DNA of 64,000 nt from Balanoglossus misakiensis. Lineage: Eukaryota > Hemichordata. Location of the stretch: positions 6,262,001 through 6,326,000 of the forward strand of contig CM082578.2 in the NCBI GenBank assembly GCA_040954595.2. The letters run 5' to 3'. Of the stretch, positions 37,371 to 49,300 are shown one piece after another. A program made the translations under genes and the position numbers. The notes under the pieces were generated by a model, which saw only the letters and a list, made by a program, of their open reading frames with translations, searched no databases and was not told where the DNA came from. Each line of letters starts with the position of its first letter. Within the stretch, counting starts at the first letter, position 1.

Positions 37371-40300
37371 TTATTCAAAAGTGAATTCCAAATCACTGCC
37401 CGCCATCCACTGATTGTAAAGTTTGTCAAAACGATCGCTCTGGTCCACCGTAAAGACATCTTTCCAGCCGCCAATTTTACCTACAAGAAAGGAAATCACG
37501 TAGATTAGTGAAAATTGCGACTGAAATCCAATATTAATGAATGATCACTTGTTACCATTATTGTTAAAATAAAATTAAATAGTGAATAAAGTAAATACAT
37601 TTGTAGATAACTATAAATTATAAGATTGAATTGAACGTCATTATGAATATTGCAATATGAATTTTTCGCCATAATTTTCGACGTCATTATAGTAAGACAC
37701 TAAGATTATGCAATTGACGCCATGTTTTGGAAAGCGCCCTCTTTAGGAAAACGGCGTATATACTTGCCCTTTCTGACGTATGGTGACGTGCTCAAACCAA
37801 ACTTGGATACGTAGGCTTCTTTTGTTACAACGGGATCTTTCTTCATGTTTTCGAAATGACAGTGGTGGGTGATACGCTGCAATGCTTCGTCATCAACGGT
37901 TACCCCGAGAAATTTCGCCAAACGTTTGATGGTACCTGTAAAATCCTAGTAGAGCATAGACAAACGAAAGTTATAACTCAACTTAATTATGCTGACGATC
38001 CGTATACTGTGTTTAGAATTCATCGTTCTGCTAGAATACAATGTCCACGAATTCACACCCAAATCAAATTCGAAAGGCTCGGCTCGCTTGGAAACTCACC
38101 ATTATCACGTCTTCGTATTTTAGGAAGATCACATTAGGTTCGTCTCTTTTTGACCACCATGCCAAGACATGCTCGTGCCAACATAGAGGTGTTCCTGGAG
38201 AAGCAAACAAACAAACAAACAAATAAATTACGAAAATCAGACAGGCAGACAAACGGACATCGGTAAGACATATACCCCGTGGTTAAAAGACACATACATG
38301 CACTTGGTTATTTCTTTACTGTTTATTTGAAATTTCATTGCAAAATGTAAGGACAAAAAATGAAAACTCCGACAAACACTGTTGTGTTCATGCTCATCGA
38401 AAGCAAAATACAAACTGTAGGTAAAAGAGAGGTTACCATTTGTGGATAGTTGTAGGGGAGGGATGAAGAAGTGGTTGAGTGGCCAACAGAAGACTCAATG
38501 CGTATTGGTCAATATGACAGTCACACGACTTACCGTCATTAGACCAATGAGTAGGGCGGACTGACAGAGATGAATTTGCTGGATTAGACGGACTTGATGA
38601 ATGGATGGACCAGTTGACCAAACTTTTTGACCCCGAAGGAGTTTTCACGACATGGTCTGGCGGACGGAATATGTGTGACTGGCAAGTGCGGGGGGGGGGG
38701 GGGACAAGGCAATACGCACGCATGTGAAAGGGGTGTGTACTTGTACGGAAGGTAAGCAAAATAGCCATTTTTTATACTTACCATTAATTTTCGCTTCACA
38801 AAAATCGTGCATGAAAAGTTCAAAGTTTGCATAGCCGGGCGGTGGGAATCCTTTTGCCATGTGGTGAAACGACACGGCGACGTCTTTGGGATTTCTTGCT
38901 ACATAAATAACCTGTGTAAACACGACATGAAATCAGGTCCAATAATCATGTTATTGAAGATCAACGAATTACCAGATCCAAGAAACAACTGAAAAATTCA
39001 CAATAACAATAGGGTCATCTGCTAAGTGGTGGAATCAGGTGTTCCAGACTGAACGAGGAGAACAAATATAAGCAAAGGATTATGGCCGCAACCGTGAAGA
39101 AAAGCAAAATATAGTGAACGCTGCATTCCCTACTTTGAAACTTCATAAGCAAAGCATGATCTTGTCCACCAGAACACATAGAAGTAAATGTACTCCATTT
39201 CTTCACGCATGATGTTCAGGTTGCCAGTAATGACGTCAATCTGATTAAAATCAGATGTGGGGTGATGCGATAGCGTAAGAATACCGTACCGCGTAATTAA
39301 AAGACGTCGCCGTACCCTACACCTGAATTTCATCGTATTGTAATGACATAAGTCATGACCGAGATTCAGCATTTTCGCTACATTTTGGGCACCCTCACAC
39401 GACATAGGTTAAAAAAAAGAATCCTGCATTCTATGCCACATATTAAAGGCTGTACGTTAGTTTCATCGCCACTATAGTATAAGCCAAACTCTATGCAAAT
39501 GTAACAAAAATGTTTAACCTTAGGCTTCTTTTCCTTCAGCTGTTTGGGAAGTTGGTCATAAGTGCGGTGAGATGATAGTAAGCGTGGTGATTTCATTGTA
39601 TGCAGCTCGAACTCAGGTGGTACGAACATGGTCTTATTGATATCCCGCACTAAACTGCTATGTCTTGACAGAAGAAACTCCATGTACGGAACTCTTACAT
39701 CTGGTGGTACATCCTTTATGGCGTCCACATCGCCACCATTAACAACCAGAGGAAGAATCTGTTTAAACCAAGTTGTGCCTGTGAACATGCCGAACAAGTG
39801 AACAATGTGATTATAACTTTTTTCCTACGACAAAGATACGATTATGGATTATACAATAGGTACATGTATGCATCAGAAAATCTAAACGATGACGTAGGAC
39901 TACCAGGCGCCAAAAAATGTACGTACGTACATACGTATTTACATACATACGTACCGTACGTACGTATATTATACGTATGCATGTATGTATGTATGTATGT
40001 GTGTATGAATGTATGTATGTATGTATGTATGTATGTATGTATGTATGTATGTATGTATGTATGTATGTATGTATGTATGTATGTATGTATGTATGTATGT
40101 ATGTATGTATGTATGTATGTATGTATGTATGTATGTTTGTATGTATGTATGTAGGTATGTAGGTATGTATGTAGGCAATGTGTGTGTGCTTGTGCGTGTG
40201 AGATCCATGTATGAGTAAATTAATATTTTTAGACTTGTGTCAAATAAACGGAGACAACTTTGCGCAGTAGCCAAAAAGGCACTGGTGGCTGTCGACAGTC

Positions 40301-41378
40301 TAGATTTCGACGTATTTGCGTTATATCAATATATCAACGTATACAATGCAGCTCTTTACAATCGTGCAAATAAATGTCATACGACAACAATTCTAATCAC
40401 ATCGTCACCAGTCCGATAATCATGATGACAATGAAAGCATTATGTAACATGTCTCACGATCTCTGTCTGCCTTCAATCGCGTACATTTCCAACGGTGGCG
40501 CATTGAGCAAATTTAATTTAGAGATTTATTTTAGGATCCTGCAGGCATGAGACGATTGGCTGAAGCTTTGGACTTCCTGATTCTGAAACTGGTGTGCCAG
40601 ATTCAATATATCTCCTAAATTAACTCTCCTATACATAAACAAGATTCTGTTTTTTGGCAACTGAAGCCCTCTCAAGTAAATGCAATTCCCCCCCCCCCCA
40701 AAAAAAAATATATACAGAGAAGGCCGTTGAATTTGCCGCAACGAACGTGAATTAAATATGGTTTATATCGTTACCTGATTTAGGATACGTGATCAAAAAG
40801 ACATCATCATTTCGGACTTCAAAGTTGAGGATACTTTCAAAATCGTACATTTCTGGAATATCATAAGTGGCGTCACCACTCTGCCCATCTCTCTGTGGCT
40901 GTTCCAAATCCTGAAAAAATTTAGATTTAAATCAATCACCATCAGCAAACTTTGAATCGGGAGGTGGGGGTTTACCGTGGTAATTGCTGAATATGCAGGT
41001 CTGAGAGGTGCAATGTTTTTCTATAACAATACAACTGAATATAACTTTCATACGGTAATTCAAAGTTGACCGATTCAGACGTTTTATTGTAGGCGTCAGC
41101 AAACAAGTAAGCTTATGTACTGGATATATTTTTGTAGTTTTGCATATTTGGGGCAAGGCATGTGGGTCGAAATGAGCTGATTGCGTTCGAAGTTGTCGAG
41201 AAGTCCCAAAACGTCGCTGCAATGACGAAAATGGTAGGAATAAACACATAGATTATACCATCTTCCCAGAAAGTTCGATTATTACCAGATTATATTCATG
41301 GTTTTGAAGAAATCGGTCGTACACCGAAGTCAGACGTGAAAGAATTAGAAGTTAGAAGTGAAGTCTGCCACCTACCAT
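37371..41378 (-). CDS. Cytosolic sulfotransferase (SULT family), seven coding exons
   Basis: Transfers sulfate from PAPS to small acceptors (phenols, amines, steroids) in the cytosol. Coding exons in transcript order: 41378-41376 (ATG only), 40910-40775, 39778-39519, 38911-38782, 38194-38100, 37945-37768, 37480-37371; 912 nt, 303 aa, all phases close. Length fits SULT enzymes (about 295-305). Motifs: TYPKSGTTW 42-50 (5'-phosphosulfate loop, Lys45); SPRLLSSH with the likely catalytic His117; YVARNPKDVAVSF 137-148 (3'-phosphate loop, Arg139/Ser147); HEHVLAWW; FLKYEDV; and RKGKIGGWK 266-274, the RKGxxGxWK PAPS motif with Gly where Asp is usual. The intron after 37768 starts with GC (AAGG|GCAAGT), a GC-AG intron; the others are GT-AG. 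The acceptor at 37946 rather than the AG ten bases later keeps phase 0. Subfamily and substrate cannot be assigned. Confidence 0.95.
38690..38703. repeat. Poly-G tract
   Basis: A run of about 13 G within a sulfotransferase intron. Confidence 0.8.
39070..39196. repeat. Dispersed repeat, copy 2
   Basis: Same-orientation match to 13245-13369, lying in the sulfotransferase intron between exons 39519-39778 and 38782-38911. It shares the TATGGCCGCAACCGTG and AAGTAAATGTACTCCA blocks. Confidence 0.6.
39976..40175. repeat. (TATG)n microsatellite
   Basis: About 200 bp of almost perfect ATGT tetranucleotide repeat in a sulfotransferase intron. It produces Met-Tyr-Val-Cys frames on + and Thr-Tyr-Ile-His frames on -, none of them genes. 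Confidence 0.97.
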
Positions 41379-42688
41379 TGTTTCAGCGCCCACGACGTGG
41401 TCCTTAATCGTTGACTGACTGTGTAAATATACGCTTTGGCTTTAACGTTGCTGGTCCGGGGGGTTACTACTATAGGCTATGTGCAGCCTGAAAGGGTTGT
41501 CTTTTCATCGGATTTCGGTGCTTTTCAGAACAATAGATCGCATCCCTGGTATAGCATGCGGTATTGCGGACTGGAGCCCACACGTGACCGATGTTCACGG
41601 AGCCCGCGGGGTTTTATGTAGGCCGCATAAATTGTGCATAAAAGTCAAAATTTTGCGCCATTTCAGACGTATTGAACCAGGATTTCCTGACTCAGTGTCC
41701 CAGTTGCTCCAGTGCCAAGGAGTGGGGGCTTTTGGTCCATTTCATCCCCCCAAAAACAAACAAACAAACAAACAACAACCCCAAAGTGGAGTTGACATCA
41801 CAACACACAAGTTGGACCCTGGGGAATCATTTCTTTAAAAGCGTCAGTTGTTGCTTTCTTTGTCTATGATCATATATACTAGTAACAGTGCTTTGGCCAT
41901 ATCATCATATATTTTGGGTTTGAGCACACAACGTTTTAATATTAACACAGACACATTTTAATAAGTTAACTAACGTGACAACCAGAGGAATCTCGCAGTA
42001 AGAGACTAATCATCTGGAGATGTGATAAACTTGTTACAACTTGACTTTGTTGGCCACGATTATATAAACTTGTTGATATTCATTGATTATTACAAACAAA
42101 GTTAACTCAATATTAGGCTATATCTGCTGAACGTTTACCGCCGAATATTTTATAACGCATCATTATGGTCAGAGATTACCAATGTACTGAGTTGTCTTTG
42201 GGCTATTGCGTGCAGAGTACGGTATGCCGGTGGAGTGATCTATATGTATCTATTGGGATATGTTCGCCTCAAGTTTTTGCATTATATTTGACTATCTCAA
42301 ATTGTGTGTCTGCTGTGTTTCATTTTCCAAGTGATGCATACATGTAATAGTCTACAATTTCACGTCAACTGATCCTAAGCTTATGATTTTTGTATACGGG
42401 TAAAAGCAGCAGCAGCAGCAGCAGCAGCAAAACAACAACAACAACAACACTAAAAGTGTCGCTGTCTGATCAAAATATATTAAAATTTCACATGAATTTT
42501 AATGTGCAGCGTGACTACACGACTCGAAACTGATAGGAGACAACTCCCCTAGCTTTGTCGTGATAAATTATATGGCTGCAACAATTTTCTCTCTTGTCAT
42601 TAAGATAGTTAAAATATGAATGGTTTATAATTATTATGTCACATGACTTTCTAACCTGGTGTTTTATACGTCTTAAGATAAATTGGTG
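41379..42688. other. Intergenic region between sulfotransferase and F-box gene
   Basis: The two genes are divergent, so both promoters should lie here. No TATA box or other core element was clear. Simple repeats: CAAA units at about 41755-41775 and CAG/CAA trinucleotides at 42409-42449. No coding feature was recognised. Confidence 0.5.
42409..42449. repeat. (CAG)n(CAA)n trinucleotide repeat
   Basis: About seven CAG units followed by six CAA units, non-coding, 240 bp upstream of the F-box reading frame. Confidence 0.9.
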
Positions 42689-43927
42689 ATGTTTTCAGTG
42701 TGCTGTTTTTTGATAAATATGTTAATAGTACGTAAGCTAGGGCGTCTGCAGCTATGGCAGCGGCGACGCGGAAGTATGTTGTACGAAGTCGCATGTGGTG
42801 TTGTTGTGGCGCTGATCATCGTGATTTTGGGATCTACAATCTCAAATCGTAACTTTTTCGCACAAGCCCTCGGTAGAAACCTGCTCCGTCGAAAAGGTGA
42901 GAAATCGATGCTTGCCGATGGTCTTAAACGCCCCCGCTCCTTTCGGGAGATTCCGGCCGAGTGCCTGGTGAAGGTGTTCGAGTTTCTCAACGAACAGGAG
43001 TTGTGTTGCGTCGCCCTGGTTTGCAGGAACTGGTGCAAGGTGGCCAGCGTTCCGAGCCTGTGGCAGCACGCCGATTTTCGCCTCGTCAACAAACACAAGT
43101 ACCCGTCACAACCGAGGAATCCGCTGCACCAGGAGCTGTCGCAGAGGTACCGAGACTACGCCGACCACCTTTTGGCGAAGAAGGCAAATATCAAACACCT
43201 CAGCTTTGATCTCGATTTGGACACCAACTACGAGACGCTGGCCGAGCTGCTCTCGTCGGGAAGATGCGACCGCCTGATCTCCGCGGACATGAAGTGGGCA
43301 GATTCGTGGGACTATCGTCGTTGGAATAAACTGGAAGAACAGCTCCTTCTCTACCATTCCCTGTTGTTGCTACTGGGAATCCATTGCCAACGGCTGAAAA
43401 CCATACGGACGCAATTCAACTGGACCCCAGAGTCTGTCGACTACCTCCTTCAGTTCAACCGATTGGAAGAACTCGAGCTGTCCAGTATACCCCGTGTTCA
43501 TCCTGTAGGAAGGCAGCTGATCGAATCTTTGCTTAGGTATTGTAAACACCTCAGAAAGTTCAAAATCGATGCTCGGATACTTCCCGAGCTTGTGTATAAA
43601 TACTCCTTCAAGTCCGACTCGCTCGAGGTGCTGGACATATCGATGTCGGTGAACTTGTTCATTGTTGAGATGGACCTCCCGAATTTACACACCTTCATCG
43701 CAAAACACTTCACGTGTTACCAAAAGAACCGCTACGACGATACCTGCTTCTTCGCCGTGCTGGACGACGGCTGTCCCAACATCCGACGCATCAACGATGC
43801 AGAAAGTGACGCGCCTGGCTTCTGCAATTTCCGGCTAACCAAAGAACAGCAGTGGGACCTCAGAATATGTTACTGTTCAAAACACTGTGGTAGTAGGAGA
43901 AATGCATTGGATGAAGAACTGATATGA
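42689..43927 (+). CDS. F-box protein with N-terminal hydrophobic segment, intronless
   Basis: Up to 412 residues from the ATG at 42689. Alternative starts at 42719 and 42776 both have A at -3, so the exact N-terminus is open. A hydrophobic stretch (CGVVVALIIVILG, about residues 36-48) would be a signal-anchor under any of these starts. The F-box follows at about 85-130: FREIPAECLVKVFEFLNEQE, then LVCRNWCKVASVPSLWQHADF, with the usual Leu/Pro, CRxW and LW positions. F-boxes bind Skp1 and present substrates to SCF ubiquitin ligases. The rest has leucine-rich, LRR-like stretches (LKTIRTQFNW, LEELELSSIP, LEVLDISM) and a Cys-rich end. It resembles F-box/LRR proteins of the FBXO33/FBXO39 kind, but no orthologue is claimed. 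The substrate is unknown. Confidence 0.88.
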   Translation: MFSVCCFLINMLIVRKLGRLQLWQRRRGSMLYEVACGVVVALIIVILGSTISNRNFFAQALGRNLLRRKGEKSMLADGLKRPRSFREIPAECLVKVFEFLNEQELCCVALVCRNWCKVASVPSLWQHADFRLVNKHKYPSQPRNPLHQELSQRYRDYADHLLAKKANIKHLSFDLDLDTNYETLAELLSSGRCDRLISADMKWADSWDYRRWNKLEEQLLLYHSLLLLLGIHCQRLKTIRTQFNWTPESVDYLLQFNRLEELELSSIPRVHPVGRQLIESLLRYCKHLRKFKIDARILPELVYKYSFKSDSLEVLDISMSVNLFIVEMDLPNLHTFIAKHFTCYQKNRYDDTCFFAVLDDGCPNIRRINDAESDAPGFCNFRLTKEQQWDLRICYCSKHCGSRRNALDEELI

Positions 43928-46282
43928 AACCCGAGTGTTCAGTACATAAAACAGGAGTTTTTATTCACCATGTTCTTCATTGGGGTCTTTTGAATTGAAC
44001 TGCCCTTCGAGCGCTTCTTGGACTCTACCATTCTCTGGTGGATATGGTTACCATTAGGGTATGGTTATGACTTTATTTAAACTGACTATAAAATGACTTA
44101 CTTACAAATCAAAACTTGACTTCATTCACAAAACTAAATTTTTTATTTAAGTCATTTTATATACAGTCATAACCGTAACTGACGTACTATTCATGTAGTA
44201 CCATGCTAGATTTCTAAACTCTAATCATTGATTTAAAGATGAAAATTTACATGAAAAATACATGTTCGTATTAGCCATTCTCCAAACCAGAATATGGTCA
44301 ACCATTTTTTTTAATGTATGTGAAAAACTGGATAACTGAAACCCACTAAAAATTTAGGTTTTTAGCAAGAGGTTTCTGTCTTCAGAAACTCAAAATATTT
44401 GAATTTTAGTAGCCGTAAATCTGTTTTCCCAGAACTCACCTAACTCATATACCAGTTACTTTTTGTATATGTAGTTAATGTACCAGTACTATTAGTGTAT
44501 CTAAAGAAAGCTGCAATATTTGAATTTTATTTATATTGTAAAAGTGCAACTCGATTGTAAGTGTCACCATGATATACACACACGCAATGTCTGCAGATAC
44601 ATGTACTGTACCTATATATACTCAGTACGTTTACTTGGGCAGAAAGTTTCAGTCACATCATGTGACGGTCACATGTACAAGTACCAGTCACATCACAATG
44701 CCTGTGACGGAGAAAAAATAAACAATTCAACGAGTTTGGCACATGTGATTTTATTCAGACGATGCATCAAAGGTCTCCATAATGACTTACAAGTGCAATG
44801 TACATTGCTGAAAGCCCAATGTATTTGTCACATGATTGTCAAGACAGAGAGCTGCAAGATATATTACAAGATTTGTGACATAGTACCAGTACTCAAAAGC
44901 ATTCAAAAATTGCACAGAATTTACAGATAAAAACAATTGTCAACATTACACACTGTACTGCTATCTACCTTTTAATAATAATATTTCACGTTTCCAAATA
45001 AACATATATGCGCCATTTGTACAAATTCATTTATAATTGGCAATTCTGCGTGCCCCAGTTACAAAGTCTGACCGTGTTCTCCCCAGTAGTTATTTGGATA
45101 TGTTGCAATAAATGTAAGTCTGTGTACACCAACAAAGATAATGGGCTGGTGGTAAAGGCAAGGTGGAATATTTCATGTCAGAGGAAGACTTCAAAACAGA
45201 ATGTAAAATCCCTGTGCTGCATAGTAATGAGTGTTTTTTCATGGATTGAAAATCCAACAACAGTGAGTAGTGATGGTTCGAGGTGGCCAACACTGACCAG
45301 TGCAAAGTACCGGCCGCCCGGTCAGTGACGGTGACCGTCATATGGTAGCAGTACTGGTCATCAGTATTCCATGCAGCATAACCAATGCCAGAGATGGGTC
45401 ACTGCACATAAGAATGCTGGTGATGAAATGTTGGTCACCACATCAGCCAATGGGTACTGGTGGTATGTGTATGGGGATATTGTAGAGAAATGATATTGAC
45501 AAACAAACACAGGTCATAAAAGTCATTGTTGACGTCTATATATTTGTACTAGCCAATTAGCTGATAAAATGTAAGCCAAAAAGTGTGGAATGATTTTCCT
45601 GCATTTAATGAGACACTACTCTGGCTGAACAGGTGACGATAAGCAGCCGTAAATACTGGATTTTGTTTTTGTATGTGTGATTGCCAACAAACTGCTGTAC
45701 ATCTGCATGCATGTGTGGAACGCTCACAAAGCAGACAGGTGGTAGCAATACATGTATCTGAACTGTGGTACTGTACGCTACACCAAGCGGAGGGACAATG
45801 TGCATCATCACAAAATCAAAACCACAAACACTGTCATGTACATATTAATTAATTACTTAATTCATTAATTACTTTTCTCTCTCGCTGTGGTGCTCGCATG
45901 TCAATCACAACCACTTGGTTTCCATTATCCACTACAATAAAATTTGACAACATGAAATTGACCATCTATGTGAAGACTATCTAAGTTGTGGAAGCATTCA
46001 AGCTGTTTCTATACGCTGTAAATTGGCGACAGTGACAGTTTCCAAGAGAATATCGCAGGTGCAGGTGATAAACCAGGTAAATCTGAATCCTTTCAACTGA
46101 AAAAGTACCAATCTCATTTGACTAATTTTTTTTCCGCCCAAGACTTCAAATAAACCATGGAGCCATGCTTCGTCTAATATTCATCTGGACCCTGCCACTG
46201 TGATCTTAAATCCCAGACCTTTGATTTTTTTTCTTTGATTGCATCAGCAAAATTCATGATAATATCATGGAATTTGATAGCA
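43928..46282. other. Intergenic region, F-box gene to hydrolase 3' end
   Basis: The two genes converge here. AATAAA hexamers on + occur at about 44717 and 44996 and may serve the F-box gene, though they are 0.8-1.1 kb from its stop. Otherwise AT-rich DNA with one inverted repeat and no recognised gene. Confidence 0.45.
44066..44177. repeat. Imperfect inverted repeat, MITE-like
   Basis: GGTTATGACT at the left, reading on to ACTATAAAATGACTTA, is matched at the right by TAAGTCATTTTATATACAGT and CATAACC. The left arm carries about ten extra bases. No clear target duplication was seen. It lies just past the F-box gene. Confidence 0.5.
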
Positions 46283-46288
46283 TTTAAT
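46283..46288 (-). terminator. Candidate poly(A) signal of the hydrolase gene
   Basis: ATTAAA on the minus strand about 44 bases after the stop codon at 46332-46334. Confidence 0.4.
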
Positions 46289-46331
46289 ACTGACAAGTGT
46301 GGTGCGGCTTGCGATTCTTGATGCAGTTGCT

Positions 46332-49300
46332 CTATTTATCTACTTTTAAGTCTTTGGCGACCATGTTGGAGCAAATGTTGTTCATCTGGTTCCGGTTTGC
46401 CTGGAATGTCTTCAACGCACGTTCTCGGGCGGAATCCAAAGCATACAGTTCCCTGTGGTCGGAGAAAAGGGGAAAATATAATTGTCAGCTTGTATAGATT
46501 CACTTTCTCCTTGATTTTCCCTTGTATTTATGAGGGATCGAATTATCATAGAATTGACAGAACAGCAAATACGTAGGGCATGAAATTAATTTTTATAGGG
46601 AGAAGTACTGTACACAGTGGCCCTGATCTTTTGTTTCTAATCACATTGAAACTGTTCCGTTCAACATATCAAGGTTTTATTGTTTGCACCTATGGAAATG
46701 CCCACGGGCCTGGGACTCCCCCCCCCCTCCCCATTGACTGTATTTTAAACACATGTTGACTTGATGATAATAATTACTGTACAAACACTGTGTATGTTGA
46801 AAGCCAAATATGTTATTAGAAAGCACAGCTTCCACTAACATAATCTTGTCTGGAAAAAAAAATACCTGTAGATTGGTCGGACGAATTTCATTCTTCCTTG
46901 CTCCGTGATGAATTCCAACGCAAACGGAATCACATCCTCCCATCCTCCTCGGATACACATTCTGTACCATCTGGAAAAGGAATGTTATAGAGTCAGGGGC
47001 AAAACATATAAGAGAGATATAAATGAAATTCTGAAAAGTTGTCTGAGTGAGACATTGAACATGTACCCCAAGTGAGGTTTCATGAACATTTTGATTACCT
47101 GAATCTGATTTCTGAATTCTTGCTGGAGTTGAACTTGTAGCACTTTTCCATGGCTTTCAGATGCTCCAAGCTGAGTGGTTCCTGCAAAGCGAAATAGCGG
47201 TAACGTTACCAGTAATTATATCTGCAAGGATGGTGTGGTTAAGGCAGTCATTGGCATATAACTCTTAAAGTATGTCGAGGTGCCTCAGAAGGCTATCTGT
47301 GGCAAAAAGAGTGAGTCACACTTTCGGTCGCAGATAGCCTTCTGAGGCACCTCGACACGAATGAACTCTTACTTCCAAACACACTCATTTTTATGTTAAT
47401 CTCATCATCTGTTACCTGCAGGTTGAATCTATTTTGTGGAACCCACCTTGGATAGAAGAAACTGAGCCAAAAATTCAATTTTCTGTCCAGTGGAGAAGTC
47501 ACTGAGATCCTCCTCTTTGAACTGATCAAGTTGATCAGTTTTAGCCTGGGGGAAACAAAGAGAGAAATTAATCCGTTACAATCTTACTACACGTTCTCCA
47601 TAGAACACTCGATTTTGATTGATGCAAATTGTGTGTCCATTTTATGGTTAAAGGGTCAAATCTAAATTTTCTTGTGACCATGAGGTAGTGCACTGGCCTG
47701 CAAGAGAAAATTCATGATTGGCCAAAACTCAAGAATCAATAGTTTTCTGTGACTAGATTATAATCGTTGGGAATAGTTTTTGTTGTTACCTCTATCCACC
47801 TTTTGCTAAGAGTTGTGCAGGCATCACTCATTGTGGCATCGTATCTGGAATGAAAAAAAATTACACCATTATTTTCATCACCACCACCACCACCATCATC
47901 AGCATCATTTAACTTCTGCCCATTTGTGCAACGTCATTCATAGGTCAGGGTATTCCCCAGTCTATTTTTGATTCAGTACAAACCCTGTTTAAAGCCATAC
48001 GTGAAACTGAACTTGCATTGTTGCGTCGACTTACTCAGGTTTGAGAGGCGGCATTCCAGGCGTGTGAAACCAAGCATTCCAGTCTACCTTGTCGAAAACA
48101 CCCTCTTTGACCTTCAACGAAAGACAGACTTTGATTGATAATGTGTACGAGAGACACCTTGTAAAACTGGCCCTGATCAGCACCTGGTACAGTTAGGGAA
48201 TGTGAAATAACACAGGGTGTACACAATTGGCAAGAGCTTTACAGGATGTACCAGGACTGGTGTAGCGCCTGGAGGCATTGTTGGGTGAGTATTCATACCT
48301 TGTCTTCAAAGTAAGAAAACAAATAATCTTTCCATTCAGCAGTGGTCAGACATTTGCCTTTAAAGTTATCAATGTAGCTCCTAAGGAATGGTTCAAATTC
48401 CCCTGTAAAACAAACATACTGGTCATACATCAAGAATACAAACGGCAAATTTTAAATTATTCAGAGATTTTCTGGTCCTTACATCATCAGAAGATCCCAC
48501 ATGCTATTGTTTTCTCTGAGAACCAGTTCATATGGCTAAACAACTTTCACAACTGACAAGGCCTCCCTTCAGTACTAGTAGTGTCTACACTCGCAACAGT
48601 TTTACCCTGCCCTTCTATATCAGAATTATAAGCAAAAAAAAAACCTCACCAGGTCCTCCTACTAGCGTCTCCAAGTAGAACAACAAAGCCGATCCCTTCT
48701 CATAGGGAACAGAAGAGAAGGCGTCGTCAGGGTCTATGCCATCTAAAATGGGAACAAGGTGGGTGTGGGGGTTTTGGGCGCCGAACGCTTCGATCTGCAA
48801 GAATCAGAGGAGATAAATAACTTCATGATGGAAAGGCCAACTAATCATAAATATAAACTTTGGGGTGAAAATGTAAAATGGTTGGACACTGACAGTGAAA
48901 GAGCAAGAAGTTCATTTTCGATAATCAACTGCCCTTTTCTGACTTATATGGTCCATGAATATCTTTCTGTTGGTTATTATTTGCTAGAACTAGAGACATA
49001 GAGTATTTCTAATCTAAAATAATACAGAAATAAAAGTTCGTGATTTTTGAATGGGATCGTGGCACTGATGTGTGTAATAGACTTTATGCATAAAATGACC
49101 AACAGATACGGATTGAATCATGTGGGTATTTTTGATGACAAAACAAATGGAGAAAGAACCAAAATTTCGATCATGGACAACTTACAGTATCATGAAGTGT
49201 GTTCCACCCTCCTGTGGGGAAAAAATTGAGAGAATAACACTTGTCAGGATTAAGTGCAACTTAGTTACTTACATCATCATAGAGATCAGCCCAGCCACCT

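Noticed and set aside
37936-37945. Alternative acceptor at TTTTACAG (exon starting 37935)
   Set aside because: It leaves the exon in the wrong phase relative to the exon ending at 38100. The acceptor at 37946-37947 gives phase 0 and a family-like sequence.
39798-40274. Met-Tyr-Val-Cys and Thr-Tyr-Ile-His frames
   Set aside because: Translation of the (TATG)n microsatellite.
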